Below are positions 35,338 to 43,219 of a DNA stretch of 64,000 nt, piece by piece (the stretch's first letter is position 1; every line of letters starts with the position of its first letter). Under the pieces are notes generated by a model that was given only the letters and a program-made list of their open reading frames with translations, did no database searches and had not been told where the DNA came from. Origin of the DNA: Brevundimonas pondensis. GTDB lineage: Bacteria; Pseudomonadota; Alphaproteobacteria; Caulobacterales; Caulobacteraceae. The stretch covers positions 3,044,001 through 3,108,000 of the forward strand of contig NZ_CP062006.1 of NCBI RefSeq assembly GCF_017487345.1, in the 5' to 3' direction. The position numbers and the translations under genes are program-made.

Positions 35338-35913
35338 ATGGTGGACGACAAGGAGCTGAAGGCCTGGTTCTTCAGGGAAGTCTTTCCGCATGAAGCCGCC
35401 CTCACCCGCTTCATCCGCCGCAACTGGCGTAACGAAAGCGATGTGGCCGACCTGAGGCAGGACATCTACGCCAAGATCTATACGGCGGCGCGCCGACAGT
35501 TGCCGCTCAACCCGCGCGCCTTTCTGTTCACCACCGCCCGCAACCACCTGATCAACACCGCCAAGCGCGCCAAGATCGTGTCGTTCGATCTGGTCGCCGA
35601 TCTGGAGACGGCCTTTCCCGACGCCGCCGCGGGCGATCTGGATCAGCAGTTGACGGCGCGGGAAGAACTGCGACGTGTTCAAGCCGGACTTGCAAGACTG
35701 CCGCCACGATGCCGGCAGGTCATGACCTTGCGGCGCATTGAGGGCCTCTCCACCCGTGAGGTCGCCGCACATCTGGACATCAGCGTCAGCACCGTCGAAC
35801 AACAGATGGTCCATGGCCTGCGGGCGCTGGCCGATTACATGATGGGCGGTCAGGGGCGAGTGCGCCGGGCCGCTTCCAAAACCGCCGCCTCCAAGAGCGA
35901 GCTCCCGTCATGA
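35338..35913 (+). CDS. FecI-like ECF sigma factor
   Basis: 191-residue RNA polymerase sigma factor with only regions 2 and 4. Region 2 is LTRFIRRNWRNESDVADLRQ with the DLRQDIYAKIY helix and PRAFLFTTARNHLINTAKR. Region 4 is LARLPPRCRQVMTLRRIEG followed by LSTREVAAHLDISVSTVEQQ. It would be released by the FecR protein encoded next when the downstream TonB receptor senses its ligand. I start at the ATG at 35338 (MVDDKELKAWFF) preceded by AGGATGGA; an in-frame TTG at 35281 falls in the promoter-like element. The stop overlaps FecR by ATGA. Confidence 0.88.
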   Translation: MVDDKELKAWFFREVFPHEAALTRFIRRNWRNESDVADLRQDIYAKIYTAARRQLPLNPRAFLFTTARNHLINTAKRAKIVSFDLVADLETAFPDAAAGDLDQQLTAREELRRVQAGLARLPPRCRQVMTLRRIEGLSTREVAAHLDISVSTVEQQMVHGLRALADYMMGGQGRVRRAASKTAASKSELPS

Positions 35914-36866
35914 GCATGCGCAACACCATCGAAGACACCGCCGCCCACTGGCTCATACGCGCCGCAGACGGGCTGTCGGGCGAGGACCAGACCCGGCTCG
36001 AAGCCTGGCTGGACGCCGCGCCCGAACACCGCACCGCCTATTGGCGCCTGGAGTACAGCTGGGAAAAGGCGGGACGACTGGCGGCGCTGCGCAGCCCCGA
36101 AACCCTAGCTGAAGCCGTCGCGACGCCGCCTGCGCCCCGCCGTCGCGTGACGCCGCGTTGGGCCATTGGTCTGGCCGCCGGTCTGGCCGCCGTCGCCCTG
36201 GCCACGACGGTCCTTTGGCCCCGCCCCGCCAGCTATGTCACCGATACCGGCGAGCAACGCCTGGTGGCCCTGTCGGACGGCTCGCGCGTCGAACTGAACA
36301 CCGAGACCCGTTTGCGCGCCTCGATCTCGGCGGACGGCCGCGAGGCCTGGCTGGATCAGGGCGAGGCCTACTTCGAGGTCGCCCATGACGCCTCGCGCCC
36401 CTTCACCGTCCACATGGGCGACCGGACCGTCAACGTTCTGGGCACCCGGTTCAGCGTGAAGCGCGACGGCGACACCGTTCGCGTCATCGTCGCCGAAGGC
36501 CGGGTGCGCCTCAGCGGGCCGCAGACGGCGCACGCCCCCAAGCCGGTCATTCTGGTCCATGGCGACGTGGCGACGGGCGACGGGCGATCCATCCTGCAGA
36601 GCCACACTTCCGCAGAGAAGGTTCAGGACCACCTTGCCTGGCGGCGCGGCCTGCTCGTCTTTGACCAGATCACCCTGTCGGACGCCGCCGCGGAGTTCAA
36701 TCGCTATAACGAAACCCAGCTGGTCGTCGGTGACGCCCGCACCGCCGAGATCCGCATCGGCGGCAGTTTTGAAGCCGCCAACGTCGAGGCCTTTGTCCGC
36801 CTGTTGCGCAGCGCCTATGGGCTGGAGATCGTTCGCGACGGAGAAATCGTAAAAATATCCGAATAG
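35910..36866 (+). CDS. FecR-like anti-sigma factor
   Basis: 318-residue single-pass inner-membrane protein. The cytosolic N-terminal sigma-binding region reads AAHWLIRAADGLSGEDQTRL, then WLDAAPEHRTAYWRLEYSW (DUF4880-like). A transmembrane helix follows (WAIGLAAGLAAVALATTVLW). The periplasmic FecR domain has LVALSDGSRVELNTETRL, GEAYFEVAHDASRPFTV and VNVLGTRFSVKRDGDTVRV, and a small C-terminal domain resembles the DUF4974/STN fold (AEFNRYNETQLVVGD). It receives the signal from the receptor STN domain and controls the adjacent sigma factor. Translation is coupled to the sigma gene by the ATGA overlap. Confidence 0.88.
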   Translation: MSMRNTIEDTAAHWLIRAADGLSGEDQTRLEAWLDAAPEHRTAYWRLEYSWEKAGRLAALRSPETLAEAVATPPAPRRRVTPRWAIGLAAGLAAVALATTVLWPRPASYVTDTGEQRLVALSDGSRVELNTETRLRASISADGREAWLDQGEAYFEVAHDASRPFTVHMGDRTVNVLGTRFSVKRDGDTVRVIVAEGRVRLSGPQTAHAPKPVILVHGDVATGDGRSILQSHTSAEKVQDHLAWRRGLLVFDQITLSDAAAEFNRYNETQLVVGDARTAEIRIGGSFEAANVEAFVRLLRSAYGLEIVRDGEIVKISE

Positions 36867-36868
36867 GA

Positions 36869-36896
36869 TGTAGGGGGTTTGCGCCTTCGTCTTGTC
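36869..36896 (+). promoter_or_regulatory. Candidate ECF-type promoter of the receptor gene
   Basis: TGTAGGGG and TTGTC 15 bases apart, matching the element before the sigma factor gene in both boxes and spacing. It starts two bases after the FecR stop and lies 42 bases before the receptor ATG, so the receptor can be transcribed separately from sigma-FecR. Confidence 0.5.
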
Positions 36897-36938
36897 ACAA
36901 TCCCTGAGGACGCCCAATCCGGGCGATGAGGGGATTTC

Positions 36939-39900
36939 ATGAAGACGGTTTCGCTTCTGCGACACATGCTGACCGGCAGCGCCTGCGCCTTGATCCTAGC
37001 GGGCGCCGCGGCGGCGCAGACCCGCAATTTCGACCTGCCGTCGGGCGAGCTCAAGGGCGCGCTCGACGCCTATGCGCGTCAGGCCGGCGTCCAGCTGGTG
37101 TACAGAACTGAAGACGTTCGCGGCGTTCGCACCCGGGGCGTCCGCGACGCCGTGGACGCCGAAACCGCCCTTCGCCGTCTGCTGGAAGGCACAGGCCTGA
37201 CGGTTCAGCGCGACAGCTCGGGCGCACTGGCCATTGTTCGTCAGCCAGCCCAGCGCTCAGCCCTGAGCGAGGAAGCCTCCACTGTCGAGGAAGTCGTCGT
37301 CACCGGCTCGCGCCTGAAAAACGTCTTCGACGCGGCCACCCCTGTCGTCAGCATGGAGCGCGAGGTCCTGCTGGAGCAGGGCTACATGGACCTGGCAGAG
37401 GCGCTGACGGACATTCCCGGCGTCGAGGAAGCCGTATCCTTGGCCAACAGCCAGACCGCGACCCAGGCGAACGGCCTGTCGACCATCAGCCTGCGCAACC
37501 TCGGCGAAAACCGCACCCTGACCCTGATCGACGGTCATCGCACCGTCTCCAACGCCGGCAACAAGAACGCCGTCAGCCTCAGCACGATTCCCGAGTTCTT
37601 CGTCGATCGCGTCGAGGTGACGACGGGCGGCGGCTCGGCCGTCTACGGCTCCGACGCCATCGCCGGGGTGGTCAATGTCATCACCGAGCGCAACCTGAAC
37701 GGCGTGCGCGCGCGTGTGGTCGGCGGCACGACCTATGACGGCGGCGGCGAGTCGATCGAGTATTCCATCGGCGGCGGGCGCCGCTTTCTGGACGACCGCC
37801 TCTATCTGATGGCCGGCGCCACCTATGATCGCCAGTTCAAGCTGAAGGCGACAGACCGCGAACGCGCCCAGGAATCCATCCTCTACCTGCCGGCCAGCAA
37901 CACCGTCACCACGCCGGACCGGTCGACCAATATCGCCGGCGGCCGCTTTATCAGCGGACGCTGGTTCTACGACGACTCCGGCCTGAGGCCCAACATGGTC
38001 ACGGCGGTCGACGGCTACGAGACCCGTCGCGCCGGCACCCTGATCACGCCGCGTGACAATCTGAACGGCGCCGCCAAGTTCGACTACGCCCTGACTGACA
38101 ATCTCAAGATCTGGGGCCAGGTCCTCTATTCGAACGTGGTGACCGATTCCACCCGCGAACCCACGACGGTCAGCAACACCACCACCTTCGGCGTCAATGA
38201 CGAGTTCACGGTCGGGCGGATGTCGCGCACCCTGAACCCCTTCGCGCCGACCGAGATCAAATCCGCCGCCTCAAGTTCGGGCATCGACTTTCGGCGTCGC
38301 CTCGTCGAGGTCGGCCCCAACCTGATCCACAACGAACGCGAGACCATTCGCGGCTGGGTCGGCATCGAAGGCGTCCTGCCCAACGACTGGGACTGGAAGT
38401 TGACCTACGGCTACGGCAAGTTCTCGGGCGAGCAAATTCGCGGCAATACGCTGAACCTGCAACGCGTCCAATGGGCCCTGGACTCCGAGCGGGTCAATGG
38501 CGTGGTCCAGTGCCGCAGCGCCGCCGCCCGCGCCGACGGCTGCGTTCCGCTGAACCTCTTCGGCGTAGGCTCCATCACCCCGGAGATGGCCGACTATATT
38601 CGAGCCAACACCTTCTATCGTCCGACCAACCGTCAGGACACGATCGAGGGCTACGTCTCGGGCACGCTGTTCGAACTGCCGGCCGGTCCGATCGAGACCG
38701 CCTTCGGCTTCGAAAGCCGCCGCGACCATACCCAGACACGCACCGACCCGCTGATCCAGAGCGGCCTGGCCAGTTCCTCCTTCCTTCCGGAATTCGAGGG
38801 GACCATCAAGGCGAACGAGGTCTTTGCCGAGGCCTCGGTTCCCCTGCTGGCCGACCTGCCTTTCGCCCACCGTCTGACAGCCAATGGGGCGGTTCGCGTC
38901 GCGGACTACAACCTGGATTCCGTGGGCACGACGGTCAGCTATCGCGCCGGTCTGCAATGGTCGCCGATCCCCGATCTGCGCATCCGCACCGAATACGCCC
39001 GCGCCCAGCGCGCTCCGGACACCAGCGAGCTGTTCTCGCCGCCTCGGGACGACGCCGACACCGTGGTGGACATCTGTAGCGGCGTGACGGCCGCAACGAC
39101 CGGGACCGTCGCCCAGAACTGTCGCGCCGACAGCCGCATCGCCGCAGCGATCGCGGCGGCGTCCGACGGGACCTTCCGTCAGCTGAGCACCCAGATCAAG
39201 GCGCCCAACGCCGGCAATCCCGACCTGTTCGAGGAGACCGCCGACACCTGGACCCTGGGTCTGGTCTATCGCCCCTCCTATCTTCCCGGCTTCGAGGCCA
39301 GCATCGACTACTTCGACATCAAGATTTCAGATGTCATCTCGTCGCTGAGCAACTCGGCCCTGCTGCTGGGCTGCTACTCGGACCCGTCGGGCGCCGACAA
39401 TGTCTTTTGCGACACCATCACCCGCGACGAGAACGGCCAACTGGTCCGTATTCTCAATCAGGAGCAGAACCTGAATGAGACCAGGGCGCGTGGCGTGGAC
39501 GTGGCGGCTTCCTATCGCTTCGATCTGGAGCGTTGGCAGGTGCCCGGAGCGTTCCGGGCCAGCATCAACTACAGCCGTCGCCTGGAGCTGAGCACCGAAT
39601 ACGACAGCATCGACAAGGTGGAGCTGGTCGAATCGGTCGGCGAGGTCGGCTCCGCCAAGAACGAGGCCAAGTTCGGCCTGTCCTGGTATGATGACGTCTG
39701 GAGCGTGCGCTGGTCGTCGCGTTACATCGGCGGCGTCGTCGACAGCCTGGAGCGGAAGCAACAGGCCATCGACATGGGCTGGGCCGACCCGCTTTTCCTC
39801 AACGTCGACGCCTATTGGCGCCACGACCTGAGCGCCAGCGTCAAGCCGCTGCGTGAGAACCCCCGCCTGAAGGTGTTCGGCACGATCAAGAACATCTTCA

Positions 39901-40016
39901 ACGACTACGGTCCCTTCCTGCCGGACGGCACCGACAGCGGAAACGCGTACAATTACAGCTCGGCCTACGGCATCACGGGTCGGGCCTTCACCCTGGGCGT
40001 TCAGGTCGAATTCTGA
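36939..40016 (+). CDS. Signal-transducing TonB-dependent receptor with STN domain (FecA type)
   Basis: 1,025-residue outer-membrane receptor. After the signal peptide (ACALILAGAAAAQTRN) comes an STN signalling domain (FDLPSGELKGALDAYARQAG, VQLVYRTEDVRGV, ALRRLLEGTGLTVQRD). The TonB box/plug begins at VEEVVVTGSRLKNVFDAATP, with GSAVYGSDAIAGVVNVIT typical of the plug, and the barrel ends TLGVQVEF. The STN domain contacts FecR, which makes this the sensor of the FecI-FecR system encoded just upstream. The ligand is not known: FecI systems often serve iron chelates, but a phosphatase gene directly downstream leaves phosphorylated or plant-derived substrates open. Confidence 0.9.
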   Translation: MKTVSLLRHMLTGSACALILAGAAAAQTRNFDLPSGELKGALDAYARQAGVQLVYRTEDVRGVRTRGVRDAVDAETALRRLLEGTGLTVQRDSSGALAIVRQPAQRSALSEEASTVEEVVVTGSRLKNVFDAATPVVSMEREVLLEQGYMDLAEALTDIPGVEEAVSLANSQTATQANGLSTISLRNLGENRTLTLIDGHRTVSNAGNKNAVSLSTIPEFFVDRVEVTTGGGSAVYGSDAIAGVVNVITERNLNGVRARVVGGTTYDGGGESIEYSIGGGRRFLDDRLYLMAGATYDRQFKLKATDRERAQESILYLPASNTVTTPDRSTNIAGGRFISGRWFYDDSGLRPNMVTAVDGYETRRAGTLITPRDNLNGAAKFDYALTDNLKIWGQVLYSNVVTDSTREPTTVSNTTTFGVNDEFTVGRMSRTLNPFAPTEIKSAASSSGIDFRRRLVEVGPNLIHNERETIRGWVGIEGVLPNDWDWKLTYGYGKFSGEQIRGNTLNLQRVQWALDSERVNGVVQCRSAAARADGCVPLNLFGVGSITPEMADYIRANTFYRPTNRQDTIEGYVSGTLFELPAGPIETAFGFESRRDHTQTRTDPLIQSGLASSSFLPEFEGTIKANEVFAEASVPLLADLPFAHRLTANGAVRVADYNLDSVGTTVSYRAGLQWSPIPDLRIRTEYARAQRAPDTSELFSPPRDDADTVVDICSGVTAATTGTVAQNCRADSRIAAAIAAASDGTFRQLSTQIKAPNAGNPDLFEETADTWTLGLVYRPSYLPGFEASIDYFDIKISDVISSLSNSALLLGCYSDPSGADNVFCDTITRDENGQLVRILNQEQNLNETRARGVDVAASYRFDLERWQVPGAFRASINYSRRLELSTEYDSIDKVELVESVGEVGSAKNEAKFGLSWYDDVWSVRWSSRYIGGVVDSLERKQQAIDMGWADPLFLNVDAYWRHDLSASVKPLRENPRLKVFGTIKNIFNDYGPFLPDGTDSGNAYNYSSAYGITGRAFTLGVQVEF

Positions 40017-40108
40017 CCTGAGCCCACCGCTCCGGCGTCGCTCGCGGGCGCCGCCGGAGCCTTGGTCCGCGCGCACATCAACCGTCGCGCCCTTATCAGG
40101 GTCTCGCC

Positions 40109-41743
40109 ATGCATCATCGCCTCGCCGCCGCGCTCGCGGCCTTGCTCTGCGCCGCCTCCGGCCTGGCCCAGGCCCAGGACCGGACGGGAGATACGGCGAC
40201 GCCTGCCCCGCCCCGACTGATCGTGACCGTCGTGGTCGATCAGTTCAGCGCCAATCTGTTCAACCAGTACCGAAGCCGCTGGACCGCCGGCCTCCGTCGT
40301 CTGTCGGATGAAGGACTGGTCTCGACCAATGGCTACCAGACCCACGGCCTGACCGAGACCTGCCCCGGCCACTCCACCGTCCTGACCGGCATGCATCCGG
40401 CCCAGACCGGCATTCCCTCCAACGACTGGATTGATCCGGCGACAGGCGAAGAGGTCTATTGCCTGGCCGCGCCGCGCAACACCCTGGCGCATGGCAGGAA
40501 CAGCGACAACGGCCCGGTCGGTCCCGACAACATCCGCGCCTCCAGCCTGGGCGACTGGCTGAAAGCCCAGCGGCCCGACGCCCGCGTCTTCGCTGTGTCC
40601 GGCAAGGATCGAGGCGCGATCAATCTGGCGGGCCATCATCCCGACGGCGCCTTCTGGTTCACCGACGGCTTTGGCCTGACCACCTATGTCGAGCCCGGTC
40701 AGGACGCCGCGAGGCGGCTGGCCCCCGTGGACGCTTTCAACCGCGCCTTCCGCCGCCGCCAGGCCGACGCGCCGCACGCCTGGACCTATACCCGACCCCA
40801 ATGCCGTGCACTTGAGGCCGACTGGACCATTCGCGGCGACGTCCTCCACTCCCGGGTGCCGCCCGCTCGCGACAAGTTCGATGCCTCGCCGTCCCTGGAC
40901 GAAGAGACGTTGAAAGCCGCAGCCTATCTGATCGACAGCCAGAACCTGGGCCAGGGGCCGACCACGGACCTGCTCGGCGTCAGCCTGTCCGCGACCGACC
41001 GCATCGGTCACGCCTATGGCTCCCAGGGCCCGGAGATGTGCGAGCAGATGCACCGGCTCGATGCAGCCCTCGGCGAGTTCCTGACGCGACTTGAGGCTGT
41101 CTCCGGCGGAGTGATTCTGGTCCTGACAGCCGATCATGGCGGGTCTGATTTCGTCGAGCGTCTGGCGCAGCGCGGCTATCCCCATGCGCACCGGATCAGC
41201 TCCGCGCCCCTGGCCGAGATCAATGCCGACCTGCAGGCGCGCTTCCGCCTTGACGCCGCCCCGCTACAGTCCGGATCCAGCGGTCTGATCGTGGCTGACG
41301 GGGGCCAACGACGTCTGCCCGAACCTCTGCGCGGCGAGATCATCGCGGCGGCCCTGCCTCAGCTGCGGGTGATGCCCGACATCGTCTTCGCCGAGGCTCG
41401 CGACACGTTGCTGACCGCCCCCCTGCCCGACAGTCTTCAACCGGAAATGCTGACGCTCGAGCAAAGGATGCGCCTCTCCGCCGTCGACGAGCGCTCCTCG
41501 GACATCATCATGGTGCGGGCGCCGAACGTGACCGGCGGGGGGCGTGTGGGCGGAAACATAGCCGGCCATGGCACGCCCTGGGACTATGATCGCCGAGTGC
41601 CCATCGTCTTCTGGAAGCCGCAAGGGACCGGGCAGGAACGTTTTCTGCCGATCCGCACCATCGACATCGCCCCGACCCTGGCGGCCGTCGTGGACATCGC
41701 GTCTCCCGTTGTCGAAGGCCACGCCCTTCCCTTGTGGGACTGA
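40109..41743 (+). CDS. Exported alkaline phosphatase, PafA-like
   Basis: 544-residue periplasmic enzyme of the alkaline phosphatase superfamily. A signal peptide (LAAALAALLCAASGLAQAQ) is followed by the metal Asp44 in VTVVVDQFSAN and the probable Thr84 nucleophile in TETCPGHSTVLTG. Asn105 in SNDWID and the Lys/Arg pair in SGKDRGAI correspond to PafA residues that favour phosphate monoesters. Further metal ligands are in SATDRIGHAYG, TADHGG and IAGHGTPWDYDRRVPI. It therefore probably releases phosphate from organic esters. It follows the STN receptor by 92 bases that include a nine-base-pair hairpin (40029-40060) but no copy of the ECF-like promoter. Confidence 0.82.
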   Translation: MHHRLAAALAALLCAASGLAQAQDRTGDTATPAPPRLIVTVVVDQFSANLFNQYRSRWTAGLRRLSDEGLVSTNGYQTHGLTETCPGHSTVLTGMHPAQTGIPSNDWIDPATGEEVYCLAAPRNTLAHGRNSDNGPVGPDNIRASSLGDWLKAQRPDARVFAVSGKDRGAINLAGHHPDGAFWFTDGFGLTTYVEPGQDAARRLAPVDAFNRAFRRRQADAPHAWTYTRPQCRALEADWTIRGDVLHSRVPPARDKFDASPSLDEETLKAAAYLIDSQNLGQGPTTDLLGVSLSATDRIGHAYGSQGPEMCEQMHRLDAALGEFLTRLEAVSGGVILVLTADHGGSDFVERLAQRGYPHAHRISSAPLAEINADLQARFRLDAAPLQSGSSGLIVADGGQRRLPEPLRGEIIAAALPQLRVMPDIVFAEARDTLLTAPLPDSLQPEMLTLEQRMRLSAVDERSSDIIMVRAPNVTGGGRVGGNIAGHGTPWDYDRRVPIVFWKPQGTGQERFLPIRTIDIAPTLAAVVDIASPVVEGHALPLWD

Positions 41744-41786
41744 CCTCGCAGGCCCGTCGCGCGCAGGCCATGTGTCTGGAACCGGT

Positions 41787-41840
41787 GAGCCGCGGGGCTT
41801 TGTTGATGTGTGTACAGGAGCAGGACTTGGGCGATACCTC
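41787..41840 (-). repeat. Recombinase/tRNA-fMet remnant repeat, copy A (partial)
   Basis: Shares GCGGGGCT, TTGATGT, GGAGCAGGA and GCGATACCTC, in that order, with copy B at 49227-49329. In the minus orientation the part RTCCTGCTCC resembles the 3' end of initiator tRNA. The recombinase tail and left hairpin arm are missing. It lies just beyond the POT transporter gene. Confidence 0.6.
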
Positions 41841-41863
41841 GCACACAAGCTTGTCTTTTCAGC

Positions 41864-43150
41864 CTAGATTTCATCGCCTGCATCAGACCGCGCTTCAAGC
41901 TTCCTAAAGGGCCGGATCAGCAGACAAAGGGCCATGACGGACAGACTGGCGACCGATCCCATCAGCGCGAAGAAGGCGCCGGCCGACATGGTGCTCCAGC
42001 TTGATCCGACCAGGCCTGCCAGCAGATTGCCGGCGAAGGCCGCCAGGAACCAGGCGGCGATCATGGTGGCCGTCATCTGCGCCGGCGCCAGCCGTCCGAA
42101 CAGGCCCAGTCCGACCGGCAGGATGAACAGCTCGCCGCTGGTCAACAGGACGAAGAAGGCCACAAGCCATAACCAGTGGACGGGCCCCTGCCCCGTCAGC
42201 ATCGCAATCAAGGCCAGGCCGAAGAAGGCGCTGGCGACCAAGGCGGCGCCCGTCGCCATCCGGGCCAGCGAGGACATTCCCCGCCCCTTGCGAGCCGAGC
42301 GATCCCAGGCCGTGACCAGGATGGGCGTCAACAGGAAGACCAGCAGGGGATTCAGCGACTGGAACCAGGTCATGGGAATGGTCCAGCCGCCCAGCGAGCG
42401 GTCCACGTCACTGCCGATCCACAGGGCCAGGGTGTTGCCCACCTGCTCATAGGCGACGCGGAACACCACCACCGCCAGGATCACCCCGCCGAACAGCAGC
42501 AGGGACGAGCGCTCCATTCCCTCGCCCTTGACCTTCTCACTCCGCGCCATGCGCGGCGGATCGGCCGGCAGGTAGCGCCCACCCAGCAGATAGATGGTCA
42601 GGCCCGCCGCCATGCCGACCCCGGCCAGGGCGAAGCCCCAGTGCCAACCATAGATCTCGCCCACCGCGCCGCAGACCAGGGGCGCCATGAAGGCCCCGAG
42701 GTTCACGCCCATGTAATAGATATTGTAGGCGCTGCCACGGCGCGGATCGTCAGGCTTGTAGAGCCCCGCCACTTGACCCGGGAGGTTGGGCAGGAACAGG
42801 CCGTTGCCGATCGCGATGACGGCCAGGGCCGGATAGAAGAGCGCCTCCGAGGCCATCATGAAATGGCCCAAGATCATGATCGACGCGCCCATGACCACCG
42901 AGCGTCGCCGCCCCAGCCAGCGATCCGCCAACAGCCCGCCGAAGATGGGGGTCAGATAGATGACCGCCGTATAGACGCCATAGATGATCGAGGCCCGGCC
43001 CTGCTCGATCAGCAGGGTGGTGGTCATGTAATAGACCAGCAGGGTCCGCATGCCGAAGAAGGAGAACTTCTCCCACATCTCGGTCAGGAACAGGACGGTC
43101 AGCCCGCGCGGCTGGCCCAGGAAGCTCTTTTCACTGGCGGCGATGGTCAT
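41864..43150 (-). CDS. POT-family proton/oligopeptide symporter
   Basis: 428-residue inner-membrane transporter with about twelve hydrophobic segments. The POT signature in helix 1 is LTEMWEKFSFFGMRTLLVYY (an ExxEK version of the ExxER motif). The second family segment is NIYYMGVNLGAFMAPLVCGA. GGLLADRWLGRRRSVVMG is the cytosolic loop after helix 2. It imports di- or tripeptides with protons. It is the last gene of the peptide locus on this strand, after the TonB receptor and dipeptide epimerase. Its 3' end is 24 bases from repeat copy A. The ATG at 43150 begins MTIAASEKSFLGQP. Confidence 0.88.
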   Translation of the reverse strand: MTIAASEKSFLGQPRGLTVLFLTEMWEKFSFFGMRTLLVYYMTTTLLIEQGRASIIYGVYTAVIYLTPIFGGLLADRWLGRRRSVVMGASIMILGHFMMASEALFYPALAVIAIGNGLFLPNLPGQVAGLYKPDDPRRGSAYNIYYMGVNLGAFMAPLVCGAVGEIYGWHWGFALAGVGMAAGLTIYLLGGRYLPADPPRMARSEKVKGEGMERSSLLLFGGVILAVVVFRVAYEQVGNTLALWIGSDVDRSLGGWTIPMTWFQSLNPLLVFLLTPILVTAWDRSARKGRGMSSLARMATGAALVASAFFGLALIAMLTGQGPVHWLWLVAFFVLLTSGELFILPVGLGLFGRLAPAQMTATMIAAWFLAAFAGNLLAGLVGSSWSTMSAGAFFALMGSVASLSVMALCLLIRPFRKLEARSDAGDEI

Positions 43151-43219
43151 GATGCTCGGCCTTCCCCCTGATGGCGATGCGCGGTCTCGTCCGTTCGCAA
43201 CGAGACCGCGTCTCCAGAC

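Noticed and set aside
40029..40060. Nine-base-pair GC hairpin between the STN receptor and the phosphatase as a terminator
   Set aside because: Only CTTGG follows the stem, so there is no convincing T-run; it could be a stability element.
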